Shown here: one piece after another, positions 42,847 through 50,852 of the stretch
Numbering within the stretch: position 1 is the first letter of the stretch
Layout of the letters: every line of letters begins with the position of its first letter
Assembly: GCA_902554335.1 (NCBI GenBank)
Contig: CACDOD010000007.1
Span: 1-50,852 of the forward strand
Direction: 5' to 3'
Length of the DNA: 50,852 nt
Origin: an uncultured Pelagibacteraceae bacterium
GTDB taxonomy: Bacteria > Pseudomonadota > Alphaproteobacteria > Pelagibacterales > Pelagibacteraceae
Program-made: the position numbers and the translations under genes
Notes under the pieces: model-generated
What the model was told of the DNA's origin: nothing
The model's database searches: none
The model's input: only the letters and a program-made list of their open reading frames with translations

Positions 42847-44787
42847 ATGGAAAATCAATTAAAAAACGAACAGAGTCCTTATTTAAAGCAACACAAACAA
42901 AATCCTGTCAATTGGCTAGCCTGGAACAATGTAAGTTTACAAAAAGCAAAAAAAGAAAAAAAACCAATATTTTTAAGTATTGGATATGCAAGTTGCCATT
43001 GGTGTCATGTTATGGCTCATGAAAGTTTTGAGAATAATGAGACAGCAAAAATAATGAATGATAACTTTATTAATATCAAAGTTGATAGAGAAGAAAGACC
43101 AGATCTTGATTTTATATTTCAAAAAAGTTTAGCTATTTTAACTGGTGCTCGAGGGGGCTGGCCTCTTTCGATGTTTTTAGACGAAAATGCAGTACCGTTC
43201 ACAGGAGGCACTTATTTTCCACCAAAAGAACTTCAAGGAAGACCAAGTTTTAAAAACGTTTTAGAAAATGTTTCAAAAGTATATCAAGAAAATAGAGACA
43301 AAATATTAAATCAGGCAGATCAAATGAAAGAGGTTTTCAGAAACCTAAATCGAAAAAATGCTGTTCTTAGTCAAGACTTAGAGCCATATGTTGAAAAAAT
43401 AATAAACTATACTGATGAAATAAATGGAGGCTTAAAAGGTGCACCTAAATTTCCACAATTTTATATTTTTGATACAATCCTTCATTTTTATAACAAAACA
43501 AATAACAAAAAATATTTAGATGTTGTTGAAAAATTATTACAAAGTCTTTCATCAAAAGGTATCTACGATCATTTAGAAGGTGGAATTTCAAGATATACGG
43601 TTGATGAAAAATGGATAATCCCTCACTTTGAAAAAATGCTTTATGACAATATTCAATATGTAAATTTGCTAAATAATTATTTAAGTTTCAAAGAGAATGA
43701 TTATTTTAAAAAGAAATTAAATCAAACAATCAAATTTATTAATTCTGAATTTTTAGCAAAAAATAATTTGTTAGGTTCAGCTTACGATGCTGATAGTGAT
43801 GGAGTTGAAGGAAAATACTATGTTTGGAAATATCAAGAATTAAAAGATATTTTAGGAAACAAATTAGAAATTTTTAAAAATAAATACTATATATCTGAAG
43901 AGGGAAATTTTGAAGGATCAAACATTTTAGTTGAAAATTTGAACTCAAATATTAATCAAGCATCAGAAATTAATGAATTAGAAAAAAAACTTTTAGAGAT
44001 TAGAAAAAAAAGAAATAAACCTTTTTTTGATGATAAATCACAAACTGATTTAAATGCATTTTGGATATACGTAAATCTATATTCATCAACAATACTTAAC
44101 GACAAAATACTTTTTGAAAAATATATAAAAAATTTTGAAAATTTTAACAAGATTTATGAAAATAAATTGTTTCACTGCTACAATGATAATAAGCAAATAG
44201 ATGTATTTTTAGAAGATTATGTGTATTTTTCTTTACTTTTGATAAGCAATTACGAGTTTACAAAAAATGAATCTTCATTGGAAAAATGTATAAAATTAAT
44301 GGATGAAGCTTGGTATAACTTTTTTAACTCTAATGAAGCGATTTTACAAAAAAATAAAATTCAATCTAATGACCTATTTGTAGAGCCTATTGATATTAAT
44401 GATAATAATATTCCAAATGGAAATAGTATTTATTTGTTAATTTCTAATAAGTTGAATAATATTTTTTCTGAAAATAAATGGAAGGAAAGGATTGAAATAT
44501 TATCTAAATCTTTTCATTCACATATAAACTCAAATTTCTCTCAAATGTTTAGCTATATTAAAATTTTAGATATTTGTGAGGACAATATTACACTCACAAT
44601 TAATTCAAAAAATCATGAAACTATTGAAAAAATAATAAAGCAAACAGTCAAAAAATTTATGGATAAAGCTACAATAATATATAAAGAAGATAATACTGAA
44701 GATTATTTTATAATTTGCAAGAAACAAACTTGCTCACCTAAATTAAAAAATTTAGAAGAAGTAGAAAATTATTATAAAAATTTATGA
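42847..44787 (+). CDS. DUF255 thioredoxin-like protein, YyaL/SPATA20 family
   Basis: A 646-residue cytoplasmic protein. The N-terminal thioredoxin-fold domain (about 1-165) carries CHWC at Cys50-Cys53 in GYASCHWCHVMAHESFEN, with VDREERPDLD and GGWPLSMFLDENAVPFTGG, all hallmarks of DUF255. The rest is an alpha/alpha-barrel resembling glycosidase or GlcNAc epimerase folds (GAPKFPQF, PHFEKMLYDN, SAYDADSDGVEGKYYVW). The biological role is unknown. It overlaps gshA by 4 nt (ATGA), which ties it to thiol metabolism by operon context. Confidence 0.88.
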   Translation: MENQLKNEQSPYLKQHKQNPVNWLAWNNVSLQKAKKEKKPIFLSIGYASCHWCHVMAHESFENNETAKIMNDNFINIKVDREERPDLDFIFQKSLAILTGARGGWPLSMFLDENAVPFTGGTYFPPKELQGRPSFKNVLENVSKVYQENRDKILNQADQMKEVFRNLNRKNAVLSQDLEPYVEKIINYTDEINGGLKGAPKFPQFYIFDTILHFYNKTNNKKYLDVVEKLLQSLSSKGIYDHLEGGISRYTVDEKWIIPHFEKMLYDNIQYVNLLNNYLSFKENDYFKKKLNQTIKFINSEFLAKNNLLGSAYDADSDGVEGKYYVWKYQELKDILGNKLEIFKNKYYISEEGNFEGSNILVENLNSNINQASEINELEKKLLEIRKKRNKPFFDDKSQTDLNAFWIYVNLYSSTILNDKILFEKYIKNFENFNKIYENKLFHCYNDNKQIDVFLEDYVYFSLLLISNYEFTKNESSLEKCIKLMDEAWYNFFNSNEAILQKNKIQSNDLFVEPIDINDNNIPNGNSIYLLISNKLNNIFSENKWKERIEILSKSFHSHINSNFSQMFSYIKILDICEDNITLTINSKNHETIEKIIKQTVKKFMDKATIIYKEDNTEDYFIICKKQTCSPKLKNLEEVENYYKNL

Positions 44788-46061
44788 TAACAAAAGAAAA
44801 CTTTATAAATTACTTTAAATCAGGGATTAAAAATAAAAATGACTGTGGAGTTGGTATCGAACATGAAAAGTTTGTTTTTTCAGAAAATAAAAGGGCAAAC
44901 TATCAATCCATATTAAATTTATTTGAAAAACTTTATGAATTTGGTTGGAAACCAATAAATGAAGGTAAAAATACGATAGCACTTAAAAAAGGAAATAAGA
45001 ATATAACTTTGGAGCCAGGAAATCAGATTGAGCTATCTGGTGAAAAATTAAAAAATATTCATCAAACTTGTGGAGAGTCACAAGAATATATATTTGAATT
45101 AAATCAATCATTAAAAAAATTAAAATTAAATTTAATTAGTTCTGGTTTTGATCCAATATCTAAAAGTAAAGAAATTCCATCTAATCCTAAAAATAGATAT
45201 GAACTCATGACTAAAATTATGCCACTATTTGGAAAACTAAGTTTAGATATGATGTATAGAACGTGTGGAACTCAAATAAATATTGATTACACTTCAGAGA
45301 GAGATTTTAGTAAAAAATTTTTTGTAACTAATAGATTGGCACCAATCACAATTGCTTTATTTGCAAATTCTGGAATTGTTGAAAAAAATAAAAGCAATTA
45401 CTTATCGTATAGATCGTATACTTGGCAAAATACTTATAGAGGCGGTTTGCCAAAAATATTTTTAGAAAATATGGATTTTGAAAAATATGCAGATTTTAGT
45501 TTAAATTATCCAATGCTATTTATTAAAAGAAAGGATGAATATATAGATGCAAAAAATAAAACTTTTCAAAATTTTATAGATGGTGATATTGAAAATTTAT
45601 CGGCTAATGAAGAGGATATTGCCGATCATTTAAGTACAATCTTTACTGAAAATAGATTAAAAAAATATATTGAAATTCGTTCTATGGATGCGTGCGGTTG
45701 GGATTGTCTATGTGCAGGTCCTGCATTTTTTATTGGGTTGTTATATGGAAACCTTGATGAAGTATTTGATATTGTAAAAAAGTGGAACATAAATGATATA
45801 ATTTCTGCTTATAAAGACTCGCCAAAAAATGGTCTAAAAACAATATTGGGGAAAAAAACAATTTTAGATTGGTCTAAAGATTTATTTGAAATTTCAAAAA
45901 AAGGTTTGATTAATAGAAATGAATTGAATAGCAAAAAACAAAATGAGGTTAAATTTTTAGATCATATCAAAACTATTATTGATACAAGTAGCACAAATGC
46001 AGAGGCAATTATAGCGAAGTATAAGAAAGATAAAAATTTTTTTTATATAAATGAAAAATAA
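44784..46061 (+). CDS. gshA: glutamate-cysteine ligase, plant/alphaproteobacterial type
   Basis: ATP-dependent joining of glutamate and cysteine, the first step to glutathione. 425 residues of the GCS2-related class: GVGIEHEKFVF (Glu-rich active-site strand), TLEPGNQIELSG, MMYRTCGTQINIDYTSE and YIEIRSMDACGWDC. Start and length are normal. It lies between the DUF255 gene and gshB with overlaps at both ends (4 and 11 nt), so the two synthesis steps are co-expressed. Confidence 0.9.
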   Translation: MITKENFINYFKSGIKNKNDCGVGIEHEKFVFSENKRANYQSILNLFEKLYEFGWKPINEGKNTIALKKGNKNITLEPGNQIELSGEKLKNIHQTCGESQEYIFELNQSLKKLKLNLISSGFDPISKSKEIPSNPKNRYELMTKIMPLFGKLSLDMMYRTCGTQINIDYTSERDFSKKFFVTNRLAPITIALFANSGIVEKNKSNYLSYRSYTWQNTYRGGLPKIFLENMDFEKYADFSLNYPMLFIKRKDEYIDAKNKTFQNFIDGDIENLSANEEDIADHLSTIFTENRLKKYIEIRSMDACGWDCLCAGPAFFIGLLYGNLDEVFDIVKKWNINDIISAYKDSPKNGLKTILGKKTILDWSKDLFEISKKGLINRNELNSKKQNEVKFLDHIKTIIDTSSTNAEAIIAKYKKDKNFFYINEK

Positions 46062-46971
46062 AATTATAGCTATTCAAGGAGATAATTTAAAAAAACTTAA
46101 TTATAAGAATGATACAACAATATTTTTAGCAATAGAGGCTCAAAAACTAGGATCAAAAGTTTTTTACTATGAGCCACAAAATATATTCATTAAAAAAAAT
46201 AAAATATGCGCTGAGGGAAATTTTATTAAGCTTTATAATAAAAAAAAGTTTTTTAAATCACTTAGTAAAAAAATAATAAATTTAGAAAATTCGAATTACT
46301 TGCTTGTAAGACAAAACCCACCCTTTAATATGAATTATATAACTACAACATATTTTTTAGATAGATTAAAAACTGTTAAAATTATTAATAATCCAACAGC
46401 AATCAGAAATATATCTGAAAAATTATTTTCTTACGAATTTAAAAAATATATGCCTCCTTATATTTTCACATCGAGAATTTCAGATATTAGAGAATTTTTA
46501 AAAAAAAATAAGCATATAATTATTAAGCCTATTCATAGTTACGGTGGAAATAGTATAAAACAAATTAAAAATAAAATTAATAAAAATTTTTTAATTAAAT
46601 ATTTAAAAAAACATAATTACGTAATGTGCCAAAAATTCTTACCTGGTATTGTCGATGGAGATAAAAGAGTTTTTATTATCAATGGTAAGATAAAAGGATC
46701 AATATCTAGAGTACCAAAAAAGGGTTCTATCTTAAGTAATTTAGGCAAAGGAGGAACAGCAATTGTATCAAAACTTTCTAAAAAAGAAAAATTTATATCA
46801 ATCAAAGTTGCTAAAAAATTAAAACAAGAAGGAATTTATTTTGCAGGTATAGATTTTATATCTGAAGAACTCAATGGTGATATTAATGTAACTTCACCAA
46901 CGGGATTAAAAAATTACTTTGATTTGACTGGTATAAATTTAGCTAAAATATTTTGGAAAGAAATTACATAG
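46051..46971 (+). CDS. gshB: glutathione synthase
   Basis: Adds glycine to gamma-glutamylcysteine. A 306-residue ATP-grasp enzyme: RQNPPFNMNYITTTYFLD, INNPTAIRNISEKLF, the ATP-binding IIIKPIHSYGGNSI, and the C-terminal YFAGIDFI and NVTSPTGLKNY. The N terminus is shorter than usual but keeps IIAIQGDNLKKLNY. The stop TAG overlaps the GTG start of the next gene by one base. Confidence 0.92.
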   Translation: MKNKIIAIQGDNLKKLNYKNDTTIFLAIEAQKLGSKVFYYEPQNIFIKKNKICAEGNFIKLYNKKKFFKSLSKKIINLENSNYLLVRQNPPFNMNYITTTYFLDRLKTVKIINNPTAIRNISEKLFSYEFKKYMPPYIFTSRISDIREFLKKNKHIIIKPIHSYGGNSIKQIKNKINKNFLIKYLKKHNYVMCQKFLPGIVDGDKRVFIINGKIKGSISRVPKKGSILSNLGKGGTAIVSKLSKKEKFISIKVAKKLKQEGIYFAGIDFISEELNGDINVTSPTGLKNYFDLTGINLAKIFWKEIT

Positions 46972-47846
46972 TGAATAACTTAACGTATCAGCAAAAAGGA
47001 TCTCTTCTTGCTTTTGTTGGTGTTTTTTTTATAACGCCAGATTCATTGTTAATTAGATTATCAAGCGTTGATACTTGGGGATTATTGTTCTACAGAGGTT
47101 TCATTCCTTTTTGTGTGGTATTGATTGGAACTTTAATTTTTTATAACAAAGATTTCTTAAAAAAATTTTTTGGCATTGGATATCCAGGAATATTTTACGC
47201 AGTTAGCTTTTCAGCTTGTAATATTACTTTTATATTATCTATTCAAAATACAAATGTAGCTAATACACTAATAATGGTTGCCTTAGCGCCGATGCTTTCT
47301 GCGATAATGGGGGGGATATTTTTAAAAGAATTGCCAGACAAAAAAACTTGGATTGCAATATTTATTACATTCATTTCTTGTTTGTATATATTTTATGACT
47401 CGATTAATTTAGGGAATTTCCTTGGTGATTTCTTTGGCTTTCTTACGGCACTAGGTCTTGCATGTAATGCGACTCTAGCAAGATATGCTAAAGATAGAGA
47501 TTTGGTTCCTTCAGCAGTAATTGGAAAGTTGATCGTAGCTATCTTCGCCTTTTTCTTTGTCGATAACTTTGAATTAGTTAATAATGACAAATTTATTATA
47601 CCTTTAATGTGTATAATGTGTGTAGCTATACCTTTCGTTTTAGTAACTATTGCTCCAAGATTTATAACGGGTGCTGAGGTAAATTTATTTTTTTTATTGG
47701 AAACAATATTGGGACCAATTTGGGTTTGGATGGTAATTAAAGAGGAGCCAAGTTTAGAAACAATAATTGGTGGTATAATAATAATTATTACTATTGCAGT
47801 TCACTCCTTTTTAGCCATTAAAAAAACACAATTAAAATCTAACTAG
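46971..47846 (+). CDS. DMT-superfamily (EamA-type) transporter
   Basis: A 291-residue inner-membrane protein with about ten hydrophobic helices in two EamA repeats. Visible features are GLLFYRGFIPFCVVL early, TNVANTLIMVALAPMLSA, GFLTALGLACNATLARYAK and NLFFLLETILGPIWVWMV. The GTG at 46971 is chosen because it forms TAGTG with the gshB stop; a TTG at 46953 would add six polar residues. The substrate cannot be told. Translational coupling to gshB suggests a thiol, amino acid or precursor of glutathione, but this is inference. Confidence 0.78.
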   Translation: MNNLTYQQKGSLLAFVGVFFITPDSLLIRLSSVDTWGLLFYRGFIPFCVVLIGTLIFYNKDFLKKFFGIGYPGIFYAVSFSACNITFILSIQNTNVANTLIMVALAPMLSAIMGGIFLKELPDKKTWIAIFITFISCLYIFYDSINLGNFLGDFFGFLTALGLACNATLARYAKDRDLVPSAVIGKLIVAIFAFFFVDNFELVNNDKFIIPLMCIMCVAIPFVLVTIAPRFITGAEVNLFFLLETILGPIWVWMVIKEEPSLETIIGGIIIIITIAVHSFLAIKKTQLKSN

Positions 47847-47862
47847 CCAGCAATTTATTTAT

Positions 47863-49164
47863 ATGCAAAAAGAAGTTAAAAAATCCTGGGCTTTATTCCT
47901 TGGTATAGGAACCATGATGATCGCACATGGTCTTCAAATGCAAATTATGGGTATAAGATCTGTGTTAGAAGATTTTAGTGTTTTTACAACAGGTATTTTT
48001 ATGTCAGGATATTATGTTGGATATTTTATAGGATCTAAAACAACGCCTAATTTAGTTCAAAAAGTTGGCCATATAAGAGTATTTGCAGCTTTTGCTTCTT
48101 TAGCATCGCTGAGTGCATTAGTTGCTGTTGCATACGTCAATCCATTTATGTGGACAATAAGCAGATTTGTTACTGGAATTAGTTTAGTTAGTTGCTACGT
48201 TGTTTCTGAAAGTTGGCTTAATGATAGAGCGACAAATAAGAATAGAGGGCAACTGTTATCTGCTTACATGATAGTTCTTTATTTAGGATTATCAATTGGA
48301 ATGCTATTATTAAACGTCAGTGAACCTAGAGCGTATGAGCCTTTTATCTTGGTATCTGTCTTATTATCTTTGGCTTTAGTGCCAATACTATTAACAAAAA
48401 GACCAGCACCAAAATTTAAAAAAATTGGAACAATTAGTATTAAAGAACTATATGAAATCTCACCTTTAGGATCAGTAAGTTCTTTTGCAACTGGTATGAT
48501 TCATGCTGCGTTTTTTTCTCTTATATCTGTATATGCAACAAAAGTAGGTTTTACTCTTCTTGAAACATCAGTTCTTTTATTTATTTCAACAATTGCTGGG
48601 GTTATCGGTCAAGGTCCTATCGGATATTTTTCAGATATATATGATAGGAGAAAAGTAATAGTGGTTACAACTTTTGCAGGTTCTGCATTAGCATTTTTTT
48701 CAATTTTATCATCTAGTGATCCTTTACAAAATACTTATTACATGAGTGAATTCTCATTTAAGAAAATTTTATTTTTTTTATTTGTTGGTGGTTACACATC
48801 CCTATGTTTGCCACTATTTTCACTTAACCTTGCACATACTAATGACTTTGTTCCTAAGGAAAAATTTGTTGCAGCTGGTGGAGGTCTACAATTAATTTTT
48901 GGGATAGGTGCAATTAGTGGACCTATTATTTGTTCAATATTCATAGGATGGTTTGATTTAAATGGTTTTTTTATTTTTCTAATTTTAATTCATGCTCTTA
49001 TAGGAATTTTTGGATTATACAGAATGAGAGTAAGACAAACAGCAGAAAATCCAGATTCTACATTTACACCAATGCCTGTAACTATTACTCCTGCTGGATT
49101 AGAACTAGATCCAGATACACCAGATACATTAAATAATAATTCAATTGAGACAGATAAAATTTAA
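47863..49164 (+). CDS. MFS transporter, YcaD-like
   Basis: A 433-residue major facilitator with twelve predicted helices. It is similar in pattern to the YcaD group: GIRSVLEDFSVFTTGIFMSG, GYYVGYFIGS, SRFVTGISLVSCYVVSESWL, NDRATNKNRGQLLSAYMI and the mid-loop GYFSDIYDRRKV. The tail from about 398 is Pro/Thr/Asp-rich and probably cytoplasmic. It starts 16 nt after the EamA-type gene and likely ends that transcription unit. The substrate is unknown. Confidence 0.82.
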   Translation: MQKEVKKSWALFLGIGTMMIAHGLQMQIMGIRSVLEDFSVFTTGIFMSGYYVGYFIGSKTTPNLVQKVGHIRVFAAFASLASLSALVAVAYVNPFMWTISRFVTGISLVSCYVVSESWLNDRATNKNRGQLLSAYMIVLYLGLSIGMLLLNVSEPRAYEPFILVSVLLSLALVPILLTKRPAPKFKKIGTISIKELYEISPLGSVSSFATGMIHAAFFSLISVYATKVGFTLLETSVLLFISTIAGVIGQGPIGYFSDIYDRRKVIVVTTFAGSALAFFSILSSSDPLQNTYYMSEFSFKKILFFLFVGGYTSLCLPLFSLNLAHTNDFVPKEKFVAAGGGLQLIFGIGAISGPIICSIFIGWFDLNGFFIFLILIHALIGIFGLYRMRVRQTAENPDSTFTPMPVTITPAGLELDPDTPDTLNNNSIETDKI

Positions 49165-49288
49165 TTACTATCAATTTTTAATTAATAATATTATTTAAAA
49201 TGGTATAATTTAATAATTGTATGATTATTAATCAAAATTATATTAATGTTCATTATAATTTATAAACTAAAATATTATAAAAATCTAA

Positions 49289-50458
49289 ATGGAAAAAAAT
49301 AACAAAATTTTTATTTGGTCTCCATTCACATCAAAAGTAGGTACAGTAAAAAATGTGGTAAATTTTACGAGTGGCTTAGCTGATTATTCAAAAAAAAAGC
49401 AGTTTAATATTTCCTTTATTAACTCTTTTGGTGAATGGAATTATTTAAAAAAAGAATTGGAAGATAAGAAATTTAATTTTTTTGATTTTTTTTATTCAAA
49501 TAAATTTCTAAAATGGAAAAAAGATGGTTTTATAAAAAGTAGATTATTTTATATTATAATTTTTTTAGTTTCGTTTTTTCCTTTAATAAAATTATTAAGA
49601 AATGAAAAACCTAAATATTTATTTTGCTATCTAATTACTTCTTTACCCCTAACTTTATTTCTATTATTTAGATTTGAAACAAAACTAATTCTTAGTATAG
49701 CAGGCCAGCCAAGACTTAATTTTTTAAGAAAATTTTTTTGGAAAATGGTATCAAAAAGAGTATCATATGTAATTTGTCCATCTAACGAACTTAAAACGAA
49801 TCTAACAAATTTACATATATTTAAGAATGAGAAAATATTTGTTATTCAAGACCCACATCTCAGCATCAAAAAAATAAATATTTTAAAATCTGAGATAATT
49901 AAAGACGATTATTTTAAAAATAATAAAATAATAATATCTATTGGGAGACTCACTAAACAAAAAAATTTTACTTTTCTAATAAATAATTTTTCAGAAATTC
50001 GTAAAAAATATAATAATTTTAAATTAGTTATCATTGGAGACGGAGAAGAAAAAGAAATGCTGTTGAAATTAATAAAAAAATTGAATTTGGATGATCATGT
50101 AAATATATATGAATATAAGCAAAACATTTATAATTATTTAAATTCTTCAAACTACTATGTTTCTACCTCTGAGTGGGAAGGTTCTAGTTTAGCAATGATT
50201 GATGCAGCGGTTATGGGCATACCAATACTTTGCAGCGATTGTCCAACTGGTAGAAAAGAATTTATTGGTGAAGATGAACGAGGATACTTATATTTACAAA
50301 ATAACTCAAAAGATTTTTTGTCTAAATTTGATAAGATGATAAATGAGGAAGCTAAATTTTTATCTAAAAAATTAGTTAAAGCAAAAAAAGCAAGTAAAAA
50401 ATTTACTAATTTTAATCATTTTTTGAATTTTAAAAAAAATATATTGAAAGAAATTTAA
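49289..50458 (+). CDS. GT4-like glycosyltransferase
   Basis: A 389-residue GT-B fold glycosyltransferase. The C-terminal donor-binding half is clear: IISIGRLTKQKNFTFLI (about 211-227), LVIIGDGEEKEML and STSEWEGSSLAMIDAAVMG with the Glu pair of the family. The N-terminal half is less conserved and has a hydrophobic stretch (about 85-125), suggesting membrane association. It probably adds a sugar to a surface polysaccharide. It is separated from the MFS gene by a 124-nt AT-rich spacer in which I see no gene or clear signal. Codon use is visibly more A/T-biased than in the upstream transporters. Confidence 0.85.
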   Translation: MEKNNKIFIWSPFTSKVGTVKNVVNFTSGLADYSKKKQFNISFINSFGEWNYLKKELEDKKFNFFDFFYSNKFLKWKKDGFIKSRLFYIIIFLVSFFPLIKLLRNEKPKYLFCYLITSLPLTLFLLFRFETKLILSIAGQPRLNFLRKFFWKMVSKRVSYVICPSNELKTNLTNLHIFKNEKIFVIQDPHLSIKKINILKSEIIKDDYFKNNKIIISIGRLTKQKNFTFLINNFSEIRKKYNNFKLVIIGDGEEKEMLLKLIKKLNLDDHVNIYEYKQNIYNYLNSSNYYVSTSEWEGSSLAMIDAAVMGIPILCSDCPTGRKEFIGEDERGYLYLQNNSKDFLSKFDKMINEEAKFLSKKLVKAKKASKKFTNFNHFLNFKKNILKEI

Positions 50459-50576
50459 AAAAATCAATTTTTAGTTGAACTCAAAATAGTCACCGTAATT
50501 TTTAAAATAAGAAAAAGCATCATTGAAAATAATTAAATTCTTTGATCAAATTAAAAAAATACAAAATAAAAATACG

Positions 50577-50852
50577 ATGAGAAAAGTGAAAAAAAAAGAT
50601 AAAAAAGACAGATCAGGCGGATTATCAATCGCATCCTATAATTTGAAAAAAGTATTTAGTAATTTTAAAAAAAATAAGGAAAAACAAAGAAATAAAAAAG
50701 TAAAATTAAAGAACTTGGCAGAGAGTAACCAAATTCTAAAAGATAGAAAAGAATTGAGACTATGGGAAGAAAGATTAAGTAAGGAGAGTTATAAATTAAA
50801 AATTCGAGATGAAGAAATTAGAATAAAAGAAAAAGAGATTAAATTAAAAGAG
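50577..50852 (+). CDS. unrecognised Lys-rich coiled-coil protein (3' end outside window)
   Basis: An open frame runs off the right edge. The ATG at 50577 gives 92 residues; a TTG at 50523 would add 18 (the frame is closed by TAA at 50508). The sequence is about one third lysine. After RSGGLSIASYN, which could be a short folded or peptide-like element, it becomes a heptad-patterned charged helix (LRLWEERLSKESYKLKIRDE) typical of coiled coils. I do not recognise a family. It has no signal peptide and no clear Shine-Dalgarno for either start. It could be a scaffold attached to the neighbouring surface-glycan genes, or a variable-region protein. Confidence 0.45.
   Translation, partial: MRKVKKKDKKDRSGGLSIASYNLKKVFSNFKKNKEKQRNKKVKLKNLAESNQILKDRKELRLWEERLSKESYKLKIRDEEIRIKEKEIKLKE

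Noticed and set aside
49165..49288. A small RNA or tRNA in the spacer before the glycosyltransferase
   Set aside because: The spacer is almost pure A/T with no cloverleaf, no G+C-rich stem and no T-run terminator.
1..50852. CRISPR arrays, insertion sequences, phage or integrase genes, toxin-antitoxin pairs
   Set aside because: No direct-repeat arrays, transposase, integrase or related motifs were seen; repeated A and T runs reflect base composition.

Overview
The window looks like a piece of a streamlined SAR11 (Candidatus Pelagibacter-type) alphaproteobacterial chromosome. The evidence is a very AT-rich composition, protein families and gene order typical of Alphaproteobacteria (NDUFA12-like complex I subunit, DUF2155 protein, HdaA, lptFGD-surA-pdxA-rsmA), almost no spacer DNA, and a tandem SAM-II/SAM-V riboswitch in front of a betaine-homocysteine methyltransferase gene, an arrangement described from Candidatus Pelagibacter ubique. 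The organism assignment is inference from content; no rRNA gene is present. I found no tRNA genes, insertion sequences, prophage, CRISPR arrays or integrases.

Layout. Positions 1-1430: start of the Fe-S assembly locus (sufB, cut by the window edge, and iscR), with a near-perfect IscR box over the iscR promoter. 1.5-10.2 kb: alpha/beta hydrolase, anmK, tyrS, then a leftward mrcA-prfB-AsmA-like operon in which prfB needs a programmed +1 frameshift. 10.2-16 kb: RNase E, thiS-thiG, aroQ-accB-accC, a DUF2155 protein and an NDUFA12-like complex I protein. 16-24 kb: a stand-alone NrdJ-tail-like protein, aspS, hda, a DUF2066-like secreted protein, purM-purN, ndk and pepA. 23.9-31.4 kb: the lptF-lptG-lptD-surA-pdxA-rsmA envelope/cofactor operon. 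31.4-34 kb: fabD-fabG-acpP-gmk, leftward. 34-41.5 kb: rpsF-rpsR-rplI, dnaB, an MMPL exporter, cvpA-purF and an HD-domain protein. 41.5-49.2 kb: a sulfur/methyl-group neighbourhood with riboswitch-controlled bhmT on one side and a DUF255 thioredoxin-like protein, gshA, gshB and two transporters on the other. 49.2 kb to the end: a glycosyltransferase and an unfinished Lys-rich coiled-coil ORF, which may be the edge of a variable surface-polysaccharide region.

The genes are mainly housekeeping: translation, peptidoglycan and LPS assembly, fatty acid, purine, thiamine, PLP and glutathione synthesis. All eight convergent gene pairs either overlap at their 3' ends (seven) or are 1 nt apart (one), and the only clear intrinsic terminator I found is the one belonging to the SAM-II riboswitch. 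The observation I rate highest is in the bhmT leader. The Shine-Dalgarno next to the SAM-V aptamer serves a 22-codon upstream ORF, not bhmT. That ORF overlaps the bhmT start, while the bhmT Shine-Dalgarno is held in an 11-bp hairpin whose 5' strand can instead pair with the leader Shine-Dalgarno. This suggests translational coupling downstream of the riboswitch.
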